This document shows positions 28,004 to 36,354 of a DNA stretch of 64,000 nucleotides, one piece after another. The position numbers and the translations under genes are program-made. The DNA is from Rhodospirillales bacterium. Lineage in GTDB: Bacteria; Pseudomonadota; Alphaproteobacteria; Reyranellales; Reyranellaceae. The notes below the pieces were generated by a model that was not told the origin of the DNA, searched no databases, and saw only the letters and a list, made by a program, of their open reading frames with translations. Each line of letters starts with the position of its first letter. Within the stretch, counting starts at the first letter, position 1. Where the stretch lies: contig CANIEC010000004.1 of the NCBI GenBank assembly GCA_947466085.1, positions 1 through 64,000 of the forward strand. The letters run 5' to 3'.

Positions 28004-29926
28004 TTACGGCGCCGTCTCGACCAACTTTCCGTCCGCCCACCGCCCCGGGCTCGTCTTGCCGTCGGCATCGGTGACCTGGCCGTAGCCGTTGCGCTGCCCA
28101 CCGCGAAAGCCGCCCTCGTAGCGTTCGCGCTCGCCGATCCGTTCGACCCCCGGCCCGTCGAGCTGGTCGCCGTGAAATTCGCCAGCCTGCACGACGTTCG
28201 GGTCGGCGAGCGTGCGCCGGACCGCGAGGCCTTCGAGACGGCCGCCGACGAAGTTGCCTTCCGACCGCTCGGCGCCGGGCTTCTCGCGAAGACCGAGCCC
28301 GGTCGACTTGCCTTCCTTCCACTGCCCGCCATAGCGCGTATCGTCGGAAAGCCGCACCGTGCCGAGACCATTCATCAGGTCCGCGCTCCAGTCCCCGGCC
28401 TGGCGTTCGCCATTGCCCAGTTCGGCGACGCCCAACCCCTGGCGCTTGCCGTCGACGACCTGGCCGATGTAGCTCGCGCCACCGCCATAGGTGAGCCGCT
28501 CACTGTTCTCGAGATCGGGGCGCGCGGCCCGCGCCGCCACGATACGCGCTTCGCCCGCCATGGCGCGTGCCGCCCGCGCTGCTTCCTCGGCGCGCTCGGC
28601 CATCGCCCGCGCGTCCGTCGCGGCGCGCTGCGCCTGATCGGTCAGCGCCTTCTGGGCCGATGTATCGGGCGCCGTAACCGGCGGTCTGGCCGGCGCTGGC
28701 GTCGAGGCGGCTGACGGAACCGGCGCCGGGGTCGGGGCCGCTCGCGACGGCTCCGCCGGCCCGGCGATCGGAACCGGCGAAGGCAGGCTCGCCTGCGTCT
28801 CGACGCCGGGCGTGCCGAGAAGGCGCTCGCGAATCTGCGGCGCGTACTTCCAGGTCGCGACGGCGGCAAGCACCAGCAGCACGATCGGCAGACGCCGGCG
28901 GAAGAAGCCTTTGCGCCGCGAGACAGGCGGCTCGGGGTCAATCTCCTCGGTTGCCGCCCGACTCGCCCCGCCGAGACGCGGCCCCGAGGCGACGGACGGC
29001 GGAGCGGGCTCCGCCATCATGCGTTGCGTCGGCGCATCTTCGACACGCGGCAGCGACCCGCCGAACAGCGTGCGCCATTCGACGATCGATTGCGGCCGCT
29101 GCTCGGGGGCAAACGCCAGGCCGCGGTCGATCGCCGACAGCATCGAGGGATCGAAGCGATCGGCATGGGTCACTGCGAGCGGCCGGTACGGATCGGTACC
29201 GACGCGGCTCACCGCTTCGGGCGGTGGGGAACCCGTGATCGTGTGATGCAGCACCGCGGCGGTCGCATAGATGTCGGTCCACGGCCCCTGCTTGCCGTCC
29301 ATCGCGTATTGCTCGATCGGCGCATACTGCGGCGTCAGGATGCTCGTCAGGGTGCGCGTGCGCCCGCCCATCGCCTGTCGCGCCGCACCGAAGTCGATCA
29401 GGATAGGCACGCCGTCGCGCCGGACGATGACGTTCGACGGCTTGATGTCGCGGTGCAGGAAGCCTTGGGCATGCACGGCGCCAAGGCCGCTCAGCATGCC
29501 TTCAGCGAGGCGCCGGATCTCTTCGGGCTGCAGGCGGCGGCCGGGCTGGCGCAGGAGCTGCGCGACGCTGTGGCCGTCCTCGAATTCCATGACCGTGTAG
29601 GCAGTGCCGTTGGCCTCGAAGTAGCGCAGCACCGGCACGATATGGACATGACGGAACCGCGCCAGCGCCCGCGCCTCGTCGAGGAAGCGCTCTCGACCCC
29701 AGGTGAAATCGTCGGCGAAGCGCGAGCCGCGCGGCGCCACCTGGCCATCGGCCCGTCGCATCGCGAACTCGACGGGCATGTATTCCTTGATGGCGACGAA
29801 CTTGGCGAGCTGGGTGTCGAAGGCCCGATAGGTGATGCCGAAGCCGCCATGGCCAATCAGAGCGTCGAGGCGAAAATCGCCCAGTCGCGTGCCGACCGGC
29901 AAAGCTTGATCGTGTTCTGCTGTCAT
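28004..29926 (-). CDS. Membrane Ser/Thr protein kinase with C-terminal MORN-like repeats
   Basis: A 640-residue protein. The kinase domain (about 10-270) is complete: glycine loop GHGGFGITY, VAIKEYMP lysine, catalytic HRDIKPSN, LIDFGAAR (DFG) and activation-loop region with TLTSILTPQYAPIEQ. After a Pro/Ala-rich region comes one membrane helix (RRLPIVLLVLAAVATWK, about 345-361), another Pro/Ala linker, an Ala/Arg-rich coiled-coil-like segment (QAQRAATDARAMAERAEEA), then a MORN-like series: YIGQVVDGKRQGLG, GDWSADLMNGLG, YGGQWKEGKSTGLG, YEGGFRGGQRNGYG. The kinase is cytoplasmic and the MORN part is expected outside. ATG 29926 is used; a TTG upstream is possible. Single gene, no phosphatase nearby. 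Confidence 0.9.
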   Translation of the reverse strand: MTAEHDQALPVGTRLGDFRLDALIGHGGFGITYRAFDTQLAKFVAIKEYMPVEFAMRRADGQVAPRGSRFADDFTWGRERFLDEARALARFRHVHIVPVLRYFEANGTAYTVMEFEDGHSVAQLLRQPGRRLQPEEIRRLAEGMLSGLGAVHAQGFLHRDIKPSNVIVRRDGVPILIDFGAARQAMGGRTRTLTSILTPQYAPIEQYAMDGKQGPWTDIYATAAVLHHTITGSPPPEAVSRVGTDPYRPLAVTHADRFDPSMLSAIDRGLAFAPEQRPQSIVEWRTLFGGSLPRVEDAPTQRMMAEPAPPSVASGPRLGGASRAATEEIDPEPPVSRRKGFFRRRLPIVLLVLAAVATWKYAPQIRERLLGTPGVETQASLPSPVPIAGPAEPSRAAPTPAPVPSAASTPAPARPPVTAPDTSAQKALTDQAQRAATDARAMAERAEEAARAARAMAGEARIVAARAARPDLENSERLTYGGGASYIGQVVDGKRQGLGVAELGNGERQAGDWSADLMNGLGTVRLSDDTRYGGQWKEGKSTGLGLREKPGAERSEGNFVGGRLEGLAVRRTLADPNVVQAGEFHGDQLDGPGVERIGERERYEGGFRGGQRNGYGQVTDADGKTSPGRWADGKLVETAP

Positions 29927-29991
29927 GGGCACGCGCAACCTCGGCCCCTAGATGCGCGCTCCCGAGCAGCCGCACAAGCGGCTGAAGAGGG

Positions 29992-30162
29992 TCAGCGGCT
30001 GATGTCCGAGGCGACGAAAGACCGGAACGGGCCAGCGTCGCGCATTTCAGGCATGAGCTGCATGATCATGAGCAGGACGCAAAGGCCGATCGCGGTCAGC
30101 ATCGTGGCAGGGCCCGTGCGCAGATAGGGGGTGGGCGTCGAGGCCCGTCGCTCGTCCGTCAT
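29992..30162 (-). CDS. Small single-pass membrane protein, 56 aa
   Basis: Open frame from ATG 30162 to TGA 29992 giving MTDERRASTPTPYLRTG, then a hydrophobic helix (about residues 20-38, MLTAIGLCVLLMIMQLM) and a short tail ending FVASDISR. It has a cytosolic basic start, so N-in orientation is likely. It lies 66 bases upstream of the kinase start on the same strand and may be in the same transcript. Family not recognised. An upstream in-frame ATG at 30234 would add an unconserved extension with a second weak start. Confidence 0.6.
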   Translation of the reverse strand: MTDERRASTPTPYLRTGPATMLTAIGLCVLLMIMQLMPEMRDAGPFRSFVASDISR

Positions 30163-30416
30163 GTCGGACAACTCCAAAAAAATCGACTTTGTCAAAAAAT
30201 ACCGATGGCCCGAACGGCCCTGAAAATGGGCCAAGCCTGCAGCGAAGCATAAATCAAATCGCCCCAGAAATCCAACAAAGTCTTTGAATTACAAAGGTTT
30301 AGTAGATGATGTGAAGAACAAAAGCGAACCCCACAAGCCGTGGCGTAGGGCTTGCGTCACACGTTAGAGCCAAGATCGGCCGCGAACTCCGGCCCCGGCC
30401 GGGTTAGGATCGTTCC

Positions 30417-31169
30417 ATGAATACAGTCCCACGCGACAATGTCAGGACGTTGGTCCTGACCGGCGCCAGCCGAGGCATCGGCCATGCGACCGTCAAGAAA
30501 TTCAGTGCCAATGGCTGGCGGGTCATCACGATCTCGCGCCAACCCTTCAGTGCGCTGTGCCCGTGGCCGAGCGGCGGCGAGAACCACGTACAGCTCGACC
30601 TCGCCGATCCCGTCGATATCGGCCGCGGCATCGAGCAGATCCGCTCGCGTCTCGCCGGCGGCCGCCTCGACGCCCTGGTCAACAACGCGGCCATCTCGCC
30701 CAAGGGCAAGGGCGGCAGCCGGCTCGGCGCCATGGATACGCCGTTCGACCTCTGGCGCCAGGTGTTCAACGTCAACTTCTTCGCGCCCGTGGCGCTCGCC
30801 CGCGGGCTGGTCGACGAGCTGTCGAAGGCGCAGGGTTGCGTGGTCAACGTGACATCGATCGCCGGCAGCCGCGTCCATCCGTTCGCGGGCTCGGCCTACG
30901 CCACCTCGAAGGCGGCACTCGCGGCGCTCACCCGCGAGATGAGCCACGATTTCGGACCGCGCGGCATCCGCGTGAATGCGATCGCGCCCGGCGAGATCGA
31001 CACCGCGATCCTGTCGCCCGGCACCGAGAAGATCGTCGAGGAGCAGATCCCGATGCGACGGCTCGGCACACCGGACGAGGTGGCGGACGTGATTCACTTC
31101 CTTTGCGAGAAGGGATCGAGCTACGTTTCAGGCGCCGAGATCCAGATCAACGGCGGCCAGCACGTCTGA
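30417..31169 (+). CDS. SDR family NAD(P)-dependent oxidoreductase
   Basis: A 250-residue short-chain dehydrogenase. Cofactor loop TGASRGIG (15-22), NNAAIS, the catalytic serine in VNVTSIAGS and the YxxxK pair in SAYATSKAA, then VNAIAPGEIDT and the C-terminal YVSGAEIQINGG. A basic residue after the cofactor loop is absent, so the NAD/NADP preference is unclear. The preceding 250 bases hold no gene and are comparatively AT-rich, presumably promoter DNA. The paired repeat of family B follows. Confidence 0.93.
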   Translation: MNTVPRDNVRTLVLTGASRGIGHATVKKFSANGWRVITISRQPFSALCPWPSGGENHVQLDLADPVDIGRGIEQIRSRLAGGRLDALVNNAAISPKGKGGSRLGAMDTPFDLWRQVFNVNFFAPVALARGLVDELSKAQGCVVNVTSIAGSRVHPFAGSAYATSKAALAALTREMSHDFGPRGIRVNAIAPGEIDTAILSPGTEKIVEEQIPMRRLGTPDEVADVIHFLCEKGSSYVSGAEIQINGGQHV

Positions 31170-31173
31170 AACT

Positions 31174-31297
31174 CCTCCCCATTCAAATGGGGAGGTGTCG
31201 ACGTCATACGGCGACGGAGGGGTCGTGAGCCGCAGCAGGCTGCCCCTGACCCCTCCGTCGCGGATTACCGCGCCACCTCCCCATGTGAATGGGGAGG
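31174..31297. repeat. Paired two-hairpin repeat, family B copy 2 (convergent modules)
   Basis: Left module: CCTCCCC-ATTCAAAT-GGGGAGG hairpin, then a second stem around TCGACG...GGCGA and GGAGGGGTCGTG. Right module inverted: CCCCTCCGTCG, stem CGCGG-ATTA-CCGCG, then CCTCCCC / GGGGAGG. It lies between the SDR and DUF1445 genes. The ribosome site of the next gene lies just outside it. Confidence 0.85.
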
Positions 31298-31316
31298 AAG
31301 TAATAAGGAGACCGTC

Positions 31317-32120
31317 ATGGACAGCACGATCACCAGCTTCAAGGGCGAGACCGGCCGCGATGCGCGGCGGCGCATCCGTGCAGGGGCCGCCCGCCTGCCG
31401 ACCTCCGGCATGGCGCCGGGCTATGTACAGGGCAACCTCGCGATCCTGCCCAAGGCGCTCGCCGCCGACTTCGCCCGCTTCTGCATGCTGAACCCCAAGC
31501 CCTGCCCCCTGCTCGGCCAGTCCGAACCAGGTGACTGGCGCCTGCCGACCCTGGGCGAGGATCTCGACATCCGCACCGACATCCCGCTCTACCGCATCTG
31601 GAAGAACGGTGAGCTGGTCGAGGAAGTCACCGACCTCAAGGGTGTGTGGCGCGACGACCTCGTCTCCTTCGTCCTGGGCTGCTCCTTCTCCTTCGAGGAA
31701 GCGCTGATCGAGAACGGCCTCGAGCTTCGCCATCAGACCTGCAACAGCAACGTGCCGATGTTCCGCACCAACATCGAATGCGCGCCGGCCGGCCCGTTCC
31801 ACGGCCCGATGGTCGTGTCGATGCGGCCCTTCAAGCCCGCCGACGCGATCCGCGCGGTGCAGGTGACGACACGGTTCCCGTCGGTGCACGGCGCCCCCGT
31901 GCATCTCGGCAAGCCCGAGATGATCGGCATCAAGGACATTTCCAAGCCCGACTACGGCGACGCCGTGCCGGTGCGTGACGACGAGTTCCCTGTCTTCTGG
32001 GCCTGCGGCGTCACTCCGCAATCGGTCGTGGCGACGGTGAAGCCCGAATTCTGCATCACCCACGCGCCGGGCTACATGCTCGTCACCGACCTGCTCAACT
32101 CCCGCCTGGCCGTCCTCTGA
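31317..32120 (+). CDS. DUF1445 family putative hydro-lyase
   Basis: A 267-residue protein of the DUF1445/YcsI group, annotated in general as putative hydro-lyases or D-glutamate-cyclase-like. Blocks: [12 protein letters not shown] (about 34-45), FLVLG-like [26 protein letters not shown], the conserved [13 protein letters not shown] and [11 protein letters not shown] at the end. ATG at 31317 follows ATAAGGAGACCGTC. Three bases separate its stop from the DUF2848 gene, so both are in one operon, which may extend to the CoA-transferase. Confidence 0.92.
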   Translation: MDSTITSFKGETGRDARRRIRAGAARLPTSGMAPGYVQGNLAILPKALAADFARFCMLNPKPCPLLGQSEPGDWRLPTLGEDLDIRTDIPLYRIWKNGELVEEVTDLKGVWRDDLVSFVLGCSFSFEEALIENGLELRHQTCNSNVPMFRTNIECAPAGPFHGPMVVSMRPFKPADAIRAVQVTTRFPSVHGAPVHLGKPEMIGIKDISKPDYGDAVPVRDDEFPVFWACGVTPQSVVATVKPEFCITHAPGYMLVTDLLNSRLAVL

Positions 32121-32122
32121 CG

Positions 32123-32809
32123 ATGGCGCGCCTGGAATTCGAGGGCCACGCCAAGGGCGCGGTCGAACAGGTCGCCGTCGAGATCAAGGATCTGGTGATC
32201 GCCGGCTGGACGGGCCGCGACGTCACGGCGCTCAACCATCATATCGAGGAACTCAAGGCGATCGGCGTACAGCCGCCGTCCCGGGTGCCGATCTATTACC
32301 GCGCGGCCGCGCAGATGCTGACCCAGGCCGATCGCATCCAGGTGCTGGGTGAGGACAGTTCGGGGGAGGTCGAGCCGGTGCTGATCGGCGCCGCCGACCG
32401 GCTCTGGGTCACGGTCGGCGCCGACCATACCGACCGCAAGGTTGAGAGCTACGGGATCGCCGTATCCAAGCAGATGTGCGCCAAGCCGGTCGGCCGCACC
32501 GCCTGGCGCTTCGAGGAAGTCGAGGCACACTGGGACAGCCTCGTGCTGCGCAGCTTCGTTCAGGAAGGCGGCAAGAAGACCCTCTATCAGGAAGGACCGC
32601 TGTCCAGGATCCGCGATCCGCGAGAGCTGATCTTCGCTTGGAAGGACAACAAGCGCCTGCCCATGGGGACCGTGATGTTCTGCGGCACCATGCCGGCGAT
32701 CGGCGGCATCCGCTCCTCCTCGCGCTTCGATATGGAACTCGAGGATCCCGTGCTGGGCCGCAAGATCAGCCACGCCTACGACATCGAAACCCTGCCGATC
32801 ATCGCCTGA
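32123..32809 (+). CDS. DUF2848 family protein
   Basis: A 228-residue soluble protein. DUF2848 features: the start block VAVEIKDLVIAGWTGRD, the HHIEEL motif, PSRVPIYYR, GAADRLWVTVGADHTDR, and near the end GTVMFCGTMPAIGGI. The fold is related to fumarylacetoacetate-hydrolase-like proteins, and the HTDR and GT stretches fit a metal and acid binding site, but the reaction is not known. It is directly downstream of DUF1445 (2-base gap) and 99 bases upstream of a CoA-transferase gene. Confidence 0.92.
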   Translation: MARLEFEGHAKGAVEQVAVEIKDLVIAGWTGRDVTALNHHIEELKAIGVQPPSRVPIYYRAAAQMLTQADRIQVLGEDSSGEVEPVLIGAADRLWVTVGADHTDRKVESYGIAVSKQMCAKPVGRTAWRFEEVEAHWDSLVLRSFVQEGGKKTLYQEGPLSRIRDPRELIFAWKDNKRLPMGTVMFCGTMPAIGGIRSSSRFDMELEDPVLGRKISHAYDIETLPIIA

Positions 32810-32908
32810 AGGCGGTCCTGCATGGCGAAGACGCATGGCTCGGCTGCAGCTCGGGCCTTGCGTGTACCGCGTCGCTAAACGTAGGTTCAGCGCCTTCGGG
32901 AGGAACAA

Positions 32909-34114
32909 GTGACCACCATCAAGGGCGCCTACGACGGCATTACCGTTCTCGACTTCACGCAGGGCATTGCGGGGCCGCACGCCTCCATGCTGCTCGCGCT
33001 GCACGGCGCCGACGTCATCAAGGTCGAGCCGCCGGAAGGTGACTGGGGCCGCGCGCTGGGCGAGCTGAAGGGCGACCATTGCGCCCATTCCGTCGCCTTC
33101 AACCGCGGCAAGCGTTCGATCGCGCTCGACCTCAAGTCCGCCGACGGCATCGAGGTCGTGAAGAAGATCGCCGCCAAGGCGCATGTCGTGATGGAAAGCT
33201 TCCGCCCCGGCGTGATCTCGCGGCTGGGCTTCGGCTACGATGACATCAAGAAGATCAACCCGAACGTCGTCTACTGCTCGGTGTCGGGCTTCGGCCAGAC
33301 CGGCCCCTACAGCAAGCGTCCGACCGTCGATGGCCTGATCCAGGCGTTCAGCGGCATGATGGTGATGAACAAGATGCCGGACGGCACGCCCTGGCGTCAG
33401 GGCATGATCGCCGTCGACGTGACGACCGGCCTCTATACCTTCCAGGCGCTGTCGACGGCGCTGATGCGCCAGTTCCGCTACAACGAAGGCTGCTTCATCG
33501 ATTCGAGCCTGATGCGCGCCGCCGCCGCCTTCCAAGGCGCCAAGCTGATGGAATGGGTGTTCTCCAAGGGCAACCCGCCGGTCCTCTACATGCCCGCCGG
33601 AAGCTACAAGTCGTCGAATGGCTACATCATGGTGAGCGCCATGCGGCCGCACCATTTCCGGCTGCTGTTCGAGCTGATCGGCCGCCAGGATATCGCCGAC
33701 GACCCCGACCTGCAGAGCCATGAGAACCGCATCAAGAACGCGCCCAAGATCATCAAGGCATTGAACGAGACGATGCCGACCAAGACGACCGAGGAGTGGA
33801 TCGCGATCCTGCAGCCCAAGGACGTGTTCTGCGAGCGGGTGAACAATTACTCCGACTATCTCGACCATCCGCACGTCAAGGAATCGGGCGCCATCGACTG
33901 GATCGAGCAGGACGGGTTCGGCCGCATGCCGGTCGCCAACATCGCAGGCCTGCCGCCGGCCTCCGAGCATGCGCCACAGCAGCACGCGCCGCATATCGGC
34001 GAGGACGGGCCCACCATCTTGAGCGAGCTGGGCTACGGCGCCGCCGACATCGACGCGATGTTTTCGCGCGGCGGCGTGCGGACGCCGGCGCCGGCGGTCA
34101 AGGCAGCGGACTGA
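32909..34114 (+). CDS. CaiB/BaiF family CoA-transferase
   Basis: A 401-residue class III CoA-transferase, second in this window. It starts at GTG 32909 after GGGAGGAACAA. N-terminal VLDFTQGIAGPHASML, ALHGADVIKVEPPEGDWGR, SFRPGVISRLGFGYDDI, and the probable catalytic Asp170 in GMIAVDVTTGL. The C-terminal small domain is complete. Its neighbours DUF1445 and DUF2848, both acid-related, suggest that the three handle one carboxylic acid as a CoA ester, but the substrate cannot be inferred. Its end overlaps the converging P-loop gene by 17 bases. Confidence 0.93.
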   Translation: MTTIKGAYDGITVLDFTQGIAGPHASMLLALHGADVIKVEPPEGDWGRALGELKGDHCAHSVAFNRGKRSIALDLKSADGIEVVKKIAAKAHVVMESFRPGVISRLGFGYDDIKKINPNVVYCSVSGFGQTGPYSKRPTVDGLIQAFSGMMVMNKMPDGTPWRQGMIAVDVTTGLYTFQALSTALMRQFRYNEGCFIDSSLMRAAAAFQGAKLMEWVFSKGNPPVLYMPAGSYKSSNGYIMVSAMRPHHFRLLFELIGRQDIADDPDLQSHENRIKNAPKIIKALNETMPTKTTEEWIAILQPKDVFCERVNNYSDYLDHPHVKESGAIDWIEQDGFGRMPVANIAGLPPASEHAPQQHAPHIGEDGPTILSELGYGAADIDAMFSRGGVRTPAPAVKAAD

Positions 34115-34625
34115 GCACGAAGCGTTCGATGTCGCGGCGGCTGCGCAGCCGCACGACGCGCTTCTCTCCGGCCAGCGCTTCGCACTCTTGGGCGAAGCGC
34201 TCGCGATTCCGGCGATGCGTCTTCAGCGCATAGAGCAGGATCGAGTTCCGGCTGAGGAAGGCGTTGGACAGAGTCTCGCGATTGCCGGTGCCCCACAATT
34301 CCTCGCGCGTGACGGCGCGCTTCACCGTCCGTCGCAGCAGGCGCGACATCACGACGGGTAACGGCAGGTCAAGCCAGACCAGCGTGTCGGCCGGACGCCA
34401 TACGAGGTCGCGCACCTGGCCGTAATTGCCGACGACGATCCAGCCCTCGTCTGCGGTCTCCCGCTCGACGCGATGGCGGAACAGGTCGACCGGCGCGGGT
34501 TGCCAGTCGCGCCCCCAGAAGAGCGCATCGAGTTCGACCACGCGCAGCCCGGCACGCTCGGCGAGGCGCTCGGCCAGCCAGCTCTTGCCTGATCCCGTCG
34601 TTCCAAACACCGCCACCCGTCGCAT
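34098..34625 (-). CDS. P-loop nucleotide kinase (FlaR/adenylate-kinase-like)
   Basis: A 175-residue small P-loop protein with Walker A GTTGSGKSWLAERLA (residues 8-22), the D-LFWG substrate region and an Asp/Leu-rich second motif VWLDLP. It resembles the DNA-topology-modulation or adenylate-kinase-related small kinases (FlaR group). Function unknown. ATG at 34625 is used; an upstream TTG would add two residues. The 3' end overlaps the CoA-transferase end by 17 bases in convergent orientation. Divergent from the racemase-like gene. Confidence 0.9.
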   Translation of the reverse strand: MRRVAVFGTTGSGKSWLAERLAERAGLRVVELDALFWGRDWQPAPVDLFRHRVERETADEGWIVVGNYGQVRDLVWRPADTLVWLDLPLPVVMSRLLRRTVKRAVTREELWGTGNRETLSNAFLSRNSILLYALKTHRRNRERFAQECEALAGEKRVVRLRSRRDIERFVLSPLP

Positions 34626-34732
34626 GGACAAACTCTAGCGTCGGCAGCAGCCGTTCTGCAGGCACGCTTTTCGCCACACCCCGACCGCGCCGCCGCTGTT
34701 GCCGCCCGGCGGCGGATCGGGGACAGTCGCCC

Positions 34733-35401
34733 ATGCATATCGGACTCATTGCCGGCATCGGACCCGCCGCCACCGACTTCTACTATCGGGGCCTGATCGA
34801 CCGGCACGTCGCCGGCGGTATTCCGCTCGACCTCACCATGGCGCATGCCGACGTGCGGGAGATGAGCCGCAACCTCGTGGGTAAAAATCCGAAGAGACAG
34901 GCTGAAATCTTCGCCGGGCTCGTCGGGCGCCTGAAAGCGGCCGGCGCACAGGCCGCCGCCATCACCTCGATGGGCGGACATTTCTGCGTGAACGAGCTCA
35001 TGGCGATCTCGCCGCTCCCGATGCTCAACGCCATCCCGGCGGTCGATGCGGCGCTGGCCAAGGGACGGTTCAGGAAGATAGGCATCCTGGGAACACGCAC
35101 TGTCATGGAATCGAAACTCTATGGCGGCATCCCCTCGGTCGAGGTCGTCCCGACGGAAGGCGCCGCGCTCGATCTCGTCCATGACAACTACGTCGCCATG
35201 GCGACCATCGGGCAGGTCACCGACGCACAGCGCCGGGTCTTCTTCGACGCCGGCCGCGAACTCTGCGCGCGCGGCGCCGAGGCGATCATGCTGGGCGGCA
35301 CCGACCTCTTCCTGGCTTTCGCCGGACACGATCCCGGCTTTCCTATCATCGACTGCGCCGACATACATGTCGACGCGATCTACGCCAAATCGGCCGCCTG
35401 A
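34733..35401 (+). CDS. Aspartate/glutamate racemase-fold protein lacking the usual catalytic cysteines
   Basis: A 222-residue protein of the Asp/Glu/hydantoin racemase superfamily: start MHIGLIAGIGPAATDFYY, the mid block GRFRKIGILGTRTVMESKLY and ending with IIDCADIH. In the family, two cysteines act in C-N-T and G-C-T-E motifs. Here the first is ITSMGGHF (Ser) and the second MLGGTDLF (Gly). The fold and other motifs are intact, so it is probably a divergent enzyme or ligand-binding protein, not decayed. The ATG at 34733 is directly upstream of the conserved strand. The NYN gene follows 17 bases later. Confidence 0.85.
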   Translation: MHIGLIAGIGPAATDFYYRGLIDRHVAGGIPLDLTMAHADVREMSRNLVGKNPKRQAEIFAGLVGRLKAAGAQAAAITSMGGHFCVNELMAISPLPMLNAIPAVDAALAKGRFRKIGILGTRTVMESKLYGGIPSVEVVPTEGAALDLVHDNYVAMATIGQVTDAQRRVFFDAGRELCARGAEAIMLGGTDLFLAFAGHDPGFPIIDCADIHVDAIYAKSAA

Positions 35402-35418
35402 CGGCCCGGAGCATCGAC

Positions 35419-36240
35419 ATGGCCGAAGACACCCGCCCCCGCCGCTTCGCCGTCCTGATCGACGCCGACAACACCTCGCCGCGCATCGCCGCCGGCCTGT
35501 TCGAAGAGATCGCCAAGTTCGGCGAGGCCAGCGTTCGCCGCATTTACGGCGACTTCTCGAGCACGCGCCTCAAGTCATGGGCCGAGATCCTGCAGAAATA
35601 CGCGATCGACCCCTACCAGCAGTTCGCCTACACCTCGGGCAAGAACGCCTCCGACATCGCGCTCGTGATCGACGCGATGGACCTGCTGCACAGCCGGCGG
35701 TTCGACGGCTTCTGTCTCGTTTCTTCCGACAGCGACTTCACGCGACTTGCATCCCGTCTGCGCGAGGAGGGGGCGGACGTCTATGGCTTCGGCGCGCAGA
35801 AGACGCCCGAGAGTTTCCGGCAGGCCTGCCGCCGGTTCATCTACACCGAGAATCTCCTGCCCGAGGCCGCGGTGACCACGCCCGGGGAGGGCGCGGCTGC
35901 GAATTCCCTGCAGCCAGCCAGCGCCGCCATTCCGTTCCTGACGAAGGCGATCGCGCAGATGGAGACGGAAGACGGTTGGGTGAGCCTCGGCGCGGTGGGC
36001 CAGCGCCTCGCCAACATCGCGTCGGACTTCGACCCGCGCACCTACGGCTTCCGCAAGCTCAGCGACCTGATCCGCAAGACCGGCGCGTTCGACATGGAAC
36101 AGCCCGACGGACGCACCGTGCGGATTCGCGCCAAGCCGATACAGCCTCCTGCAGAAAGCACCCCCGCCCGCAGTCGCAGCCGCGGCAGGGGACGAGGCAG
36201 AGGAGCCGCTTCGGCCGCACCGCGGTCACAATCGGCTTAG
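35419..36240 (+). CDS. NYN domain / LOTUS (OST-HTH) protein with basic tail
   Basis: A 273-residue protein. The N-terminal NYN (PIN-like nuclease) domain (about 10-150) has acidic residues in AVLIDADNTS, SGKNASDIALVIDAMDLL and FCLVSSDSDFTRLA. An OST-HTH/LOTUS domain (about 168-240) follows: FLTKAIAQMETEDGWVSL, then the YGFRKLSDLIRKTGAFDM region. The last 30 residues are Arg/Gly/Ser-rich (RSRSRGRGRGRG), likely to bind RNA. The family (LabA/DUF88-like) is linked with RNA processing; the target here is unknown. It is 17 bases downstream of the racemase-fold gene on the same strand. Confidence 0.93.
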   Translation: MAEDTRPRRFAVLIDADNTSPRIAAGLFEEIAKFGEASVRRIYGDFSSTRLKSWAEILQKYAIDPYQQFAYTSGKNASDIALVIDAMDLLHSRRFDGFCLVSSDSDFTRLASRLREEGADVYGFGAQKTPESFRQACRRFIYTENLLPEAAVTTPGEGAAANSLQPASAAIPFLTKAIAQMETEDGWVSLGAVGQRLANIASDFDPRTYGFRKLSDLIRKTGAFDMEQPDGRTVRIRAKPIQPPAESTPARSRSRGRGRGRGAASAAPRSQSA

Positions 36241-36354
36241 TCGCAAAGATTCGCGGCGCTGGGCCACTTCGCTCGTTGCTTTTGCCCAGACCGCCCCCTA
36301 AGCCCGATTTGCGGCTGCCGACGCCCGCTCCTCTTCTCAAGGAAATTCACTCGT

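Noticed and set aside
27802-28371. N-terminal extension of nasA upstream of 27801
   Set aside because: It runs through the IS30 remnant and the kinase 3' end; the conserved Fe-S domain begins at the ATG 27801.
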